DNA of 46,883 nt from Bacteroidia bacterium (lineage in GTDB: Bacteria; Bacteroidota; Bacteroidia; B-17B0; Aurantibacillaceae): assembly GCA_026415195.1 (NCBI GenBank), contig JAOAHO010000019.1, positions 1 through 46,883 of the forward strand. Reading direction: 5' to 3'. Numbering within the stretch: the first letter of the stretch is position 1; each line of letters opens with the position of its first letter. The notes under the pieces are model-generated. The model was not told the DNA's origin. It did no database searches and was given only the letters and a program-made list of their open reading frames with translations. Both the position numbers and the translations under genes were made by a program. Shown here in pieces: positions 36,480 to 44,750 of this stretch.

Positions 36480-37745
36480 TTATAAATCCACTTTTACTTT
36501 GGCAATTTCTTCGGTCTTGTATATACCTGCTTTGAGTTTTTCCACAATTTTTTTAAATGAGTCGATGGTATATTTAACATCTTCCATGGTATGCACAGCA
36601 GTAGGAATAAGTCGTAAAATAATCATCCCTTTTGGAATTACGGGATAAGTTACCATGGAACAAAAAATTCCATAGTTTTCTCTTAGGTCGACAACCATGT
36701 TGGTTGCTTCGGGGATACTGCCCGATAAATAAACCGGAGTGACGGGGGTATTGGTGTTACCAATATCAAATCCGGCTTCTTTCAGCCCGGATTGAAGGGC
36801 TCGGGTGATTTCCCATAGTTTTTCACGATATTCCGGATGTTTTCTTATTAATTCCAAACGTTTGAGCAAACCATAAACCAATGGGAAAGGCATGGTCTTG
36901 GCAAAAATCTGACTGCGTAAATTATAGCGCAAGTACATTGCAATGGGCTTATTAGTGGCAATAAATCCTCCTATCAATGCAAAAGCCTTGGCAAATGTTC
37001 CGAAATATACATCAATTTCATGCTGACACCCCTGTTCCTGACCAGTGCCGCCTCCCGTTTTTCCCAAAATACCTATTCCATGAGCATCATCCACAAATAA
37101 GCGAAATGGGTATTTTTTCTTAAGTTCACAAATTTCTTTGAGCTTACCCTGGTCGCCTCGCATGCCGAAAACGCCCTCCGTCAGGACCAGAATACCTCCT
37201 TTGCCTTTATTCACTTCCTCAATGTATTTCTGAGCACGTTGTAGTTGTTTTTCCAGATCTTCTATGTCGTTGTGTTTATATACGAACCGCTTTCCCATAT
37301 GAAGGCGAACGCCGTCAATGATGCATGCATGGCTTTCCGAATCATATACTATGACATCATGGCGATCTACCAAAGCATCGATGGTACTGACCATCAACTG
37401 GTAGCCGAAATTCCCCAAAACGGCATCTTCTTTATCGACAAAAGCGGCCAATTCGCGTTCAAGTTGTTCATGAAGGTCCGAGTTCCCGCTCATCATCCTG
37501 GCTCCCATGGGAGCAGCAAGCCCATATTGCCTTGCGCCTTCTTCGTCTGCTTTCCTCACTTCGGGATGATTAGCCAACCCCAGATAGTTATTCAAACTCC
37601 AGTTCAGTAATTTTCTTCCCCTGAATTCCATGTGGGGTGAAATTTCCCCGGTTAACTTGGGAAATGTAAAATATCCGTGGGCCTTGTCGGAGTATTGCCC
37701 CAAAGGCCCCATGTTTTCCACTACTTTCTGAAAAATATCTTTCAT
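36480..37745 (-). CDS. Alpha-oxoamine synthase family enzyme (serine palmitoyltransferase / 2-amino-3-ketobutyrate CoA ligase type)
   Basis: The 421-residue protein is a fold-type I PLP enzyme: NNYLGLANHPEVRKA, the DDAHGIGILGKTGGG block with the PLP-contacting Asp and His, and YFGTFAKAFALIGGF with the Schiff-base Lys. The family joins an amino acid to an acyl-CoA or acyl-ACP with loss of CO2. In Bacteroidota close relatives make sphingolipid or sulfonolipid bases (serine or cysteate as amino acid), while others are KBL or BioF; the exact substrate cannot be read from motifs. The N-terminal EFRGRKLLNWSLNNYLG supports the SPT-like subgroup. A TAATTTTG box lies 23 bases upstream. Confidence 0.88.
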   Translation of the reverse strand: MKDIFQKVVENMGPLGQYSDKAHGYFTFPKLTGEISPHMEFRGRKLLNWSLNNYLGLANHPEVRKADEEGARQYGLAAPMGARMMSGNSDLHEQLERELAAFVDKEDAVLGNFGYQLMVSTIDALVDRHDVIVYDSESHACIIDGVRLHMGKRFVYKHNDIEDLEKQLQRAQKYIEEVNKGKGGILVLTEGVFGMRGDQGKLKEICELKKKYPFRLFVDDAHGIGILGKTGGGTGQEQGCQHEIDVYFGTFAKAFALIGGFIATNKPIAMYLRYNLRSQIFAKTMPFPLVYGLLKRLELIRKHPEYREKLWEITRALQSGLKEAGFDIGNTNTPVTPVYLSGSIPEATNMVVDLRENYGIFCSMVTYPVIPKGMIILRLIPTAVHTMEDVKYTIDSFKKIVEKLKAGIYKTEEIAKVKVDL

Positions 37746-37767
37746 TTGATTAACGTGATTTACTTTT

Positions 37768-37775
37768 CAAAATTA
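37768..37775 (-). promoter_or_regulatory. -7 promoter box of the alpha-oxoamine synthase gene
   Basis: TAATTTTG on the minus strand matches TAnnTTTG, 23 bases before the ATG. No clear -33 box is seen. It suggests transcription separate from the glycosyltransferase operon that ends at 37849. Confidence 0.4.
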
Positions 37776-37848
37776 CGATTTTTAATTGTTTTTGTTTCAT
37801 GTGGATTAAACTTAACGGAAATTCTAACGAATGGTAGGTTAAGTTGTT

Positions 37849-38712
37849 TTATTTCATCACTATCCAGTTATCCGGAATAATTTTTAATTCTTTGGTTTCT
37901 TTATTTTTCAGCCAATACTTAGGTGCTATTACAATTTTATGCTGATTTTCACACAACCATGCTCCCCACCAGCTGAAGGAACTGTTGGCGATGATGTGAT
38001 GTTTGCAGTGCTTCATCAGATGCATGTCTTGATAAGAAGAATGATTTTCCATGAAAAAAAAATTATCAGATTGAAAATTTTTCTTGCAAAATTCAATATC
38101 ATCTGAAAAAAAATAGAACATGGGATTCTCTAATTTGCTTTTCATGTAATGTATGGCATTATGGTAATATTCGATAGGACATAATCCGTGATATTCCCTG
38201 GTATGCGGGTTATTGGCATAATCACCGCGCCTGATGTGGACGGATACGGACGTTTGATTGGTTATATCTTGCATTTGTTTTTCCGTTCCCTGAACAAATT
38301 CTTTTTTGAATTCAAAATCCGACAATAATTCTTTTCGAATGTTTTTAAAATAATTTTCATTCTGAAAAATTCCGATTAAATATGAATTTTTGCTTAACTT
38401 AAAAAAATTATCGTCATAAACAAAAGCTTTTTCTTTATATAATCGGTAGCCCGAAATCAGAAATTTTAAATTCAGAAAACGCTTGCTTCCCCAATGCTTG
38501 AATGCACCGTTTAATGATGCGGGAAAAGGGGTGTAACGAACGTGTAATTTATCCAATTCAAAATTTCTTTTGGTATATGCACCTGCAGGATCTTTTTCAA
38601 GAAATGACAAATCGAGGCATAATTCCGTGTTCAATTTCATTGAAAGCGATTTACCGGCCGCATATTGGAACATTTGATTTCCAAGGCCGCCCATCAAGCA
38701 AACGATGATCAT
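37849..38712 (-). CDS. GT11-family alpha-1,2-fucosyltransferase-like protein
   Basis: The 287-residue protein begins with the GT11 hallmark MIIVCLMGGLGNQMFQYAAG and contains VHIRRGDYANN, the donor-binding HxRRxD block, and ANSSFSWWGAWL near the end. Members transfer fucose from GDP-fucose to the 2-position of galactose; here the acceptor would be the polysaccharide made by this cluster. It overlaps the GT4 gene by 4 bases and is the last gene of the wzm-wzt-GT operon. Confidence 0.93.
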   Translation of the reverse strand: MIIVCLMGGLGNQMFQYAAGKSLSMKLNTELCLDLSFLEKDPAGAYTKRNFELDKLHVRYTPFPASLNGAFKHWGSKRFLNLKFLISGYRLYKEKAFVYDDNFFKLSKNSYLIGIFQNENYFKNIRKELLSDFEFKKEFVQGTEKQMQDITNQTSVSVHIRRGDYANNPHTREYHGLCPIEYYHNAIHYMKSKLENPMFYFFSDDIEFCKKNFQSDNFFFMENHSSYQDMHLMKHCKHHIIANSSFSWWGAWLCENQHKIVIAPKYWLKNKETKELKIIPDNWIVMK

Positions 38713-39884
38713 TGTTCTAACAGGCTTTTATAGATTTCTTCATAAGTATCTGCAATTTTTTCCCACGTATATTTTTCTTTCCAGATTTCATGTGACTTTT
38801 TTCCCATTTCCTTTCGTTCTTCTTCATTCAATATGAATTCCTCCAGCATTCTGGCCGATTCTATTATTTTAACAAACCCAAAGCCGCGTTCGTTGAATTC
38901 CGTGGGTAATATTTTTCCGCCTCCGGTCCAGGAAGCAATTTCCCGGGCATTGCCCGTATCTGATGACAAAAAAGGCAATCCTGCAGCCGCACATTCAAAC
39001 AACACAATCGGAGAACATTCAATGTTGGAAGGAAAAACAAATATATCCGATTGCCTGAAAGCATTAACCGTAAAGTTTCTGTCAAATAATCCTGCTATCA
39101 TCCTTTTATTTCTGCTGAAAAAAATACTCCATAAGGATTTCCACATATATCTTCTTTTAAGGTACAGTAACTTAAAGTTTTCCCAATTATCCCCAATCAT
39201 CAGCAGGGCGGTTTTTCTTTTGAGTTTTAAGGAAGCGTATATTTGAATAAGTTCGTTGTGTCCTTTCCATCCTGAAAAGCTCCCGACATGAAGCAACAGT
39301 AGCGTATCAGGAGAAAGGCCCAATGTTTTTCTGATATCCATGTATGGAGTTTCGGTAAATTCTTTATAAGATGCTCCGTTAGGCACCAATCGTATGTTTT
39401 TCACATGATTTTGCCTGGCAAAATTTATGTCCCGATAATCGTTACTCAAGTATAAATTGATGTCATAATCATGAATGTAAGTTTTCATTTTTTCATAGTA
39501 ATCTTTGAATTCTTCCCAATACAGTCCGGAATAACCGGTAGGAACATTTACTTTTTTGGCTTTAATATTTTTCAGTATGGGAAGCGCAAGATTTGTAGCC
39601 CATTGTTGGGCCGCAAAAAATGTTACAATATCATATTTTTCATTTAACAGATATTGCTGATACCGCAGGCATTCATCATCCACAGGAACCAAAGGGTTGC
39701 CCTGTATGTTAAAGGATTCAATTTTTACTTTGTTTAACTCATTGAAATTTCGTTCAGGATGATGGCGGGTAAGCACGATCACTTCATGCCCTTTTTCAGC
39801 AAGTAGTTCCGATATTCGCTTCACCACTTCTGGCATTCCGCCTGGATAAGGATAATAGGCCTCGACACAATGCAGAATTTTCAT
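38709..39884 (-). CDS. GT4-family (GT-B fold) glycosyltransferase
   Basis: The 391-residue protein opens with the acceptor-side Rossmann block HCVEAYYPYPGGMPEVVKRI and a GHEVIVLTRH segment, then has VPNGASYKEF and LLHVGSFSGWKGHNELIQIY at the start of the donor domain, and the family ECSPIVLFECAAAGLPFLSS block with the Glu pair (E-x7-E type). It transfers a sugar from a nucleotide donor to the growing glycan in the cytoplasm. It overlaps the fucosyltransferase by 4 bases and starts 2 bases after the preceding GT2 gene. Confidence 0.93.
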   Translation of the reverse strand: MKILHCVEAYYPYPGGMPEVVKRISELLAEKGHEVIVLTRHHPERNFNELNKVKIESFNIQGNPLVPVDDECLRYQQYLLNEKYDIVTFFAAQQWATNLALPILKNIKAKKVNVPTGYSGLYWEEFKDYYEKMKTYIHDYDINLYLSNDYRDINFARQNHVKNIRLVPNGASYKEFTETPYMDIRKTLGLSPDTLLLLHVGSFSGWKGHNELIQIYASLKLKRKTALLMIGDNWENFKLLYLKRRYMWKSLWSIFFSRNKRMIAGLFDRNFTVNAFRQSDIFVFPSNIECSPIVLFECAAAGLPFLSSDTGNAREIASWTGGGKILPTEFNERGFGFVKIIESARMLEEFILNEEERKEMGKKSHEIWKEKYTWEKIADTYEEIYKSLLEQ

Positions 39885-39886
39885 TA

Positions 39887-40882
39887 TTAAACGTATGATT
39901 TGTAATTTTTTAGTTTATGTTCCACCTTTAACCAAAATAATTTTAGTATATTCTTTTCATTTTTATACCGCATAAACATGTTATATCGGCTTCCGATTAC
40001 TTTTTTGTATTGGCGTAACCTTTGTGCTATCCATTTTTTTTCATCAGGATATTTTTGTTCAATTGCCTGAGCAATTTTATATAATGTTTGAATAATGAGT
40101 TTTTTGTCAAAATTATCGTTTTTTGTGTATTGATGAAAATATAATTTGCATAACGAAAGAATTTCTTCCTCATCGCCAATACCCGTTAATAATCGCAACA
40201 AATTTTGTTTGCTTTGAAGAAAGAGCATTTTTTTACGTTTTAACGGGTCCATTTTTGAAATACCGGCTTCATGATGTCTGTATAAAATACCCGTGTAATC
40301 CAGATTGACGACTTTCCCGTAAAAACTCATTTCCGACCACATGCCGTAATCTTCGAAAATATCAGGATTTTCAGGATAAAAAAATTTTTTTCCGTTGTGT
40401 TCTTTTTTAAACATGACGGAAGAATGAATAAACGGATTGTCAAACATCAAATCAAAATGAAGGACGGAAGATAGCGTAGGATGTTGATGTTTTCCGATGT
40501 ATTTTCCGTGTTCATCGATGATATTTCCGCATGTTCCGACAAGCAATACATCTTTGTTGTTCTCCAGATAGCATACTTGTTTTTCAAGACGGTCTTGCAT
40601 CGAAATATCATCATGATCTTGTCGGGCCAGATATCTTCCTTTTGCCAATTCTATTCCCCTGTTGAGTGTTTTGGCAAGTCCCATGTTACTGTGATAATGA
40701 TAACGAATTCTTTTATCCGTAAAACGGAGGCATATTTTTTCTGAAGCATCCGTAGAACCATCATTTAAAATTATCAACTCATAGTTTTGATATGTTTGAT
40801 TTAAAATTGATTCAATGGATGCTTTTAAAAATTTTTCACCATTATAAACAGGCATTATGATGCTGATTAATGGTGTGTTCAT
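39887..40882 (-). CDS. GT2-family glycosyltransferase
   Basis: The 331-residue protein has the GT-A fold start ISIIMPVYNGEKFLKASIES and a LILNDGSTDASEKICLR segment that binds the nucleotide, with a DxD-like motif in ARQDHDDISMQDR. It probably adds one sugar of the exported polysaccharide. The C-terminal 100 residues are rich in Lys and aromatic residues and may bind the membrane. It overlaps the upstream GT2 gene by 4 bases (ATGA). Confidence 0.93.
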   Translation of the reverse strand: MNTPLISIIMPVYNGEKFLKASIESILNQTYQNYELIILNDGSTDASEKICLRFTDKRIRYHYHSNMGLAKTLNRGIELAKGRYLARQDHDDISMQDRLEKQVCYLENNKDVLLVGTCGNIIDEHGKYIGKHQHPTLSSVLHFDLMFDNPFIHSSVMFKKEHNGKKFFYPENPDIFEDYGMWSEMSFYGKVVNLDYTGILYRHHEAGISKMDPLKRKKMLFLQSKQNLLRLLTGIGDEEEILSLCKLYFHQYTKNDNFDKKLIIQTLYKIAQAIEQKYPDEKKWIAQRLRQYKKVIGSRYNMFMRYKNEKNILKLFWLKVEHKLKNYKSYV

Positions 40883-41727
40883 ATCCCCAAATATTTATTC
40901 AAGCGGATTTTTAGATGCCTCATTAGTTCTTCAGAAAATGTAGGTTTTCCTTTTCGTTTTATTTTTTTGTATAATGTTTTCAGAATTTGTTTTTTATTTT
41001 CGTTAATCGTAATGTTGTTTTCCATTATCCATTTTTTATAAGCATCAAATGAAATTTTCAGTGCATCCCAACCGTCCAAAAAATTTTTGCTTCTTATGGA
41101 TGAATTAAAATGATCTTGATAATAAACCAAATTCTCATTGATAAAATATATATCTTCAAAATGTGCAATTCTTATCCATAAAGCAAAATCTTCGTATGCT
41201 TTAAGATGAATATCTTCAGGAAAAAATGAGGTTTTTATTAAAAAATTTTTTTCTATTAATACACTACTGCAAATTATGGGATTATTTTTTGTTAAATCTT
41301 CAAATGAAATAATGTCTTTATTAAAATCAAGCATGGAACCCAGCTGATTTCCAATGGGGTCTATTTTCAAAGCATTGGTTGAACATATTTTATATTTTTT
41401 TTGAAGTATGATATTTAGTTGTTTCTCAATTTTTTCACAATGCCAGAAATCGTCATTATCCAAAAAGGCAATATAATCTCCTTCTGCCAATTTAATTCCG
41501 ATATTACGTGGTATGGCAGGTCTTTCATTTCTTCCGCAATCTATCCATTTTACTCTTTCATTTTTTAAAGAATGAACTGCTTCTTTGGAATTATCGGTAG
41601 AACCATCATCACAAATCAGAATTTCGTGAACGGGATAGGTTTGTTCCAATGCACTTCTGAGGGCGCGTAATAAAAGTTCTGCTCTGTTAAAATTAGGAAT
41701 AACCACACTCACCTTAATGCCTTCCAT
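40879..41727 (-). CDS. GT2-family glycosyltransferase
   Basis: The 282-residue protein has VSVVIPNFNRAELLLRALRS, a LICDDGSTDNSKEAV segment and the DxD-like FLDNDDFWH motif, all GT2 signatures, plus the RPAIPRNIGIKLAEGDYIAF block. It starts directly after the wzt stop codon without a gap and overlaps the next GT2 gene by 4 bases, so it is in the middle of the polysaccharide operon. Confidence 0.93.
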   Translation of the reverse strand: MEGIKVSVVIPNFNRAELLLRALRSALEQTYPVHEILICDDGSTDNSKEAVHSLKNERVKWIDCGRNERPAIPRNIGIKLAEGDYIAFLDNDDFWHCEKIEKQLNIILQKKYKICSTNALKIDPIGNQLGSMLDFNKDIISFEDLTKNNPIICSSVLIEKNFLIKTSFFPEDIHLKAYEDFALWIRIAHFEDIYFINENLVYYQDHFNSSIRSKNFLDGWDALKISFDAYKKWIMENNITINENKKQILKTLYKKIKRKGKPTFSEELMRHLKIRLNKYLGI

Positions 41728-42939
41728 TTAATCAATTTTATTTATGGAGTATTCCATCTGATTCAGCAAAAATCCGCTCTTGTAGTTTATAATCCTATCC
41801 TGGAAAGGCAGCACTGTCTCTTCGATCTGAATGCGGCGGATGTTGGGTAAATAATGCAATGCCACATCTCCAACGGCTAACGCAACATTAATTAGATAAT
41901 TGCCCGGTACAAGTAACAGATCATTACTGTAAAAGGTTACCTGATGTTTTCCTTTTTGAAGATTTAAAGGTTTAGTCCATGATGTAAACAAAGGAATTTC
42001 GGTTTCAGAACTTATGCCTATGGAAACTACCATCCCCTCGGTTTCTTTTTCTATACTAACAGTGATTACAATTTTAAAAGGTTCATTTATTTTGAAATGT
42101 GAACTGTTTTCATTATGTTGACTTTTAACCTCCACTTTTTCAATATACCCCAGGGTAATTTCATCAGGCCTTGTAATATTGTTTTCATTTGAGTTTTCTC
42201 TGAATTTTGACAAATAACATTCCACGACTTTTTCAGTATTATCATATTGTTCAATTGTTCCGTTATGCAGTAAAATGGCTTTGTTACAGAGGCTTAAAAC
42301 CTGATGCATGTTGTGACTGACAAACAGTATGGTTTTATTTCCGTCTTTAATTAAATCTTTGATTTTCAAAATGCATTTTTTTTGAAAGGAAATGTCGCCC
42401 ACGGCCAGCACTTCATCCAAAAGCAAAATGTCGGGATCCAGATGAGCGGCTACCGAAAAAGCCAAACGAACATACATGCCGCTGCTGTAGTGTTTGACGG
42501 GAGTATCAATAAATTTTTCCAACTCACTAAATGCGATAATTTCGTCGAGTTTGGTTTTAATTTCTTTTTTTTGCATTCCCAAAATGGAGCCATAAAGGAA
42601 AATATTTTCTCTTCCGCTCAAATCGCCATGAAATCCGGCTCCTACTTCCAAAAGGCCTGAAAGCCGTCCGTAATACTCCACATAACCGGTTGTGGGTCTG
42701 ATGATATTGCTGATGATCTTAAGTAAAGTAGATTTTCCCGAACCGTTTTTTCCGACTAATCCAATTCTGTCGCCTTGTAATATTTCAAAATTTATGTTCC
42801 TGAGAGCCCAAAATTCTTCATTCTTTTTTTTAAAAATATTTTTCCATGAAGTAATCCACAAATCGCTTACCAAAGTAGCATTTTTGTTGAACTTTTTGCT
42901 GACTTCCGACACTCTAAGTATAACTTTTTTTTGAGGCAT
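41728..42939 (-). CDS. Polysaccharide ABC exporter ATP-binding protein with C-terminal carbohydrate-binding domain (Wzt type)
   Basis: The 403-residue protein has an ABC ATPase domain with Walker A (GLVGKNGSGKSTLLKI), signature YSSGMYVRLAFSVA and Walker B (DILLLDEVLAVGD), in the TagH/Wzt subfamily. Residues about 255-403 form a Wzt C-terminal-like beta-sandwich (LGYIEKVEVKSQ, FKIVITVSIE, VTFYSNDLLLVPGNYLIN). In characterised systems that domain reads a cap on the finished glycan chain before export. It starts 1 base after the wzm stop. The ATPase call is firm; the cap-reading role is inferred. Confidence 0.93.
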   Translation of the reverse strand: MPQKKVILRVSEVSKKFNKNATLVSDLWITSWKNIFKKKNEEFWALRNINFEILQGDRIGLVGKNGSGKSTLLKIISNIIRPTTGYVEYYGRLSGLLEVGAGFHGDLSGRENIFLYGSILGMQKKEIKTKLDEIIAFSELEKFIDTPVKHYSSGMYVRLAFSVAAHLDPDILLLDEVLAVGDISFQKKCILKIKDLIKDGNKTILFVSHNMHQVLSLCNKAILLHNGTIEQYDNTEKVVECYLSKFRENSNENNITRPDEITLGYIEKVEVKSQHNENSSHFKINEPFKIVITVSIEKETEGMVVSIGISSETEIPLFTSWTKPLNLQKGKHQVTFYSNDLLLVPGNYLINVALAVGDVALHYLPNIRRIQIEETVLPFQDRIINYKSGFLLNQMEYSINKID

Positions 42940-42940
42940 T

Positions 42941-43789
42941 TTAAAAATACTCTACAATCAATCTTTCTTTTTTTTGAAAATAAAATGCTGAAAAAACAAG
43001 GAGAATGAGGCCTCCAATAAATGAATATAGTAGTTTGAAAATATCGGCATCTAAATTTGAAGACAATAAGGTTTTTTTAAATAACAAAACCGGATATGCC
43101 AAAGGATTCAGAAAATATATTTTTTCCACGATAGGGTAATGTGAAAATAACTCTGAACGAAGAATTTCAATGTCTATAAAAATTGGAAGCGAGAAAAATA
43201 CCACCTGAAGCACGTAAGGTAACAATAATTTGATATCCCTGAAAAAAACATTCATGACGGATAAAAATATTGAAAATGAAAGAGAAAGCATAAATAAAAT
43301 CAATATGGAAATTGTAAAATATAATATATGAAAATGTATGGGGTAGTTTGTAAATAGAGCAATCAGAATAAATATCAAAAACGTGATAATAAAGTCCACC
43401 AAAGGAAGAATACTTGAGGCAAGGGGCAGTATAATCCGCGGAAAATATATTTTGGAAATGATGGAACTATTTTGAAGCAATGCATTACTGCCTTCTGTTG
43501 TAATAGAAGAAATTAATTGCCAGACGATGATTCCGGCTCCTACATCAAAAAAGGAGTGTAATAGATCGGTGTGTGTGGTTCGACCTTTATTAATAAGGTA
43601 AGAAACGCTTCCGAATAGTATAATTTGCAATAATGGCCTGAATACCGACCATCCGATGCCTAAAAAAGTGTTTCTGTATCGGATGATAAAATCCCTGAAA
43701 ACCAAATATCGGAAAAGCCCGCTGAAAACCGGAATATCATAAATGGAATGAAAAATGTTCTGACCGGAAGATATGATGGTTTTTTTCAT
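42941..43789 (-). CDS. Polysaccharide ABC exporter permease (Wzm type)
   Basis: The 282-residue protein has the ABC-2 fold with about six membrane helices; landmarks are LVFRDFIIRYRNTFLGIGWS near the start (the typical Wzm/TagG RDIKLRY..T.LG.LW element), the IILPLASSILPLVDFIITFL segment and NVFFRDIKLLLPYVLQVVFF. It carries the polysaccharide across the inner membrane with the Wzt ATPase. ATG 43789 is chosen over a TTG at 43804. It is the first gene of the operon and a TAATTTTG box lies 12 bases upstream. Confidence 0.92.
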   Translation of the reverse strand: MKKTIISSGQNIFHSIYDIPVFSGLFRYLVFRDFIIRYRNTFLGIGWSVFRPLLQIILFGSVSYLINKGRTTHTDLLHSFFDVGAGIIVWQLISSITTEGSNALLQNSSIISKIYFPRIILPLASSILPLVDFIITFLIFILIALFTNYPIHFHILYFTISILILFMLSLSFSIFLSVMNVFFRDIKLLLPYVLQVVFFSLPIFIDIEILRSELFSHYPIVEKIYFLNPLAYPVLLFKKTLLSSNLDADIFKLLYSFIGGLILLVFSAFYFQKKERLIVEYF

Positions 43790-43801
43790 TATTATTAAAG
43801 C

Positions 43802-43809
43802 CAAAATTA
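43802..43809 (-). promoter_or_regulatory. -7 promoter box of the wzm-wzt operon
   Basis: TAATTTTG on the minus strand matches TAnnTTTG and lies 12 bases before the wzm ATG. A second match, TACTTTTG, lies at 43910-43903. No -33 box at ideal spacing was found for either. Confidence 0.4.
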
Positions 43810-44518
43810 GAAATTAATAATTAATTGATGTAGAATAATTTAAAGACTTGTTCAATTGACGATATTTACCCTCGAAGTGCTTAATTTTAATTATTAGAAT
43901 TACAAAAGTAAGATTCAAATTAATATGAGAATTTAGATTGGCTTAATATATTATCAAAAAAGCAAATATTGTTCAGAAAAACCAAGCTTATTTTTGATAA
44001 GTGAGGAATAGGATTAAAATCAATTAACATATTGCTGAATTACTGGCAAAAAAATTTTTAAAGGAAAAAATCATGATACAACTAATTTTTATTTTGACTT
44101 TATGATGTGTTCCTTATGTATCCTGAAATGGAAAATATTTTTGCCAAGTCTGATGTGTATCATGAAAATATATATTAACCATCCCTACAAAAATTTTCTA
44201 TATCTTTAAACAATATATTATCCTTAACCGGAATGATATTTGAAGCCCTTTACCCATTAATTTGGAAAAATATTTATAACTAATAAATGAAGCAAAATAA
44301 GATCATCAAAAAAATATTTTTCAAAAATTATCATCATTTAATCATAATCTCTTTAAAAATCAAAGTTATTAAAGTATTAAGTATTACATTAATGTAAGAT
44401 TGATAGTAAAATAATTTAGTATCAAACAATAAATTCAAAAAAAGAAGTATTAATGCTGATCATTGTCATTTTTTTATAATTTTGTATATTGTATACTTGT
44501 ATTAAAAAAGAAAAAAAT
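43810..44518. other. AT-rich intergenic region without recognisable gene
   Basis: About 700 bases between wzm and the DUF2892 gene are extremely AT-rich and full of stop codons in all frames. I see no tRNA, conserved RNA, transposase remnant or CRISPR repeat. Promoter-like boxes occur near both ends. The length is unusual beside the tight spacing elsewhere. Confidence 0.7.
44477..44496 (+). promoter_or_regulatory. -7 box and small inverted repeat before the DUF2892 gene
   Basis: TAATTTTG (44477-44484) matches TAnnTTTG and is followed directly by GTATA-TTG-TATAC (44484-44496), a 5-bp-armed inverted repeat at the expected transcription start. The ATG is at 44519. Confidence 0.4.
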
Positions 44519-44731
44519 ATGAAAAAAAATATGGGAAATCTTGATAAAGCCATACGATTAGTACTAGCTTTAATAATGATTATTCTTTACTTTACTGATA
44601 CCGTCACCGGCATTTTGGGTATGGTGCTTTTGGCTTTGGCAATTGTATTTGTTTTGACAAGTTTAATCGGATTCTGCCCTCTATATTTGATTTTTGGAAT
44701 TAATACCTGCCCACTAAATAAAAATAAATAA
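44519..44731 (+). CDS. DUF2892 (YgaP-type) small membrane protein
   Basis: The 70-residue protein starts MKKNMGNLDKAIRLVLA and has two membrane helices (LVLALIMIILYF and GMVLLALAIVFVLTSLI) followed by GFCPLYLIFGINTCP, the DUF2892 signature with two conserved Cys. Members are inner-membrane proteins, sometimes fused to rhodanese domains; the function is unknown. The frame is open to 44489 but ATG 44519 fits the family start. It converges on galE. Confidence 0.85.
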   Translation: MKKNMGNLDKAIRLVLALIMIILYFTDTVTGILGMVLLALAIVFVLTSLIGFCPLYLIFGINTCPLNKNK

Positions 44732-44750
44732 AACCCTCAGGTTTTTTTTA
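44731..44750 (+). terminator. Short hairpin terminator after the DUF2892 gene
   Basis: AAACC and GGTTT enclose CTCA and run into a long T tract. It overlaps the 3' end of galE on the opposite strand. The stem is only five pairs, so it is a weak candidate. Confidence 0.45.

Noticed and set aside
43805..44518. Transposon remnant or CRISPR array in the AT-rich gap.
   Set aside because: No transposase-like coding, no terminal inverted repeats and no regularly spaced repeats were seen.
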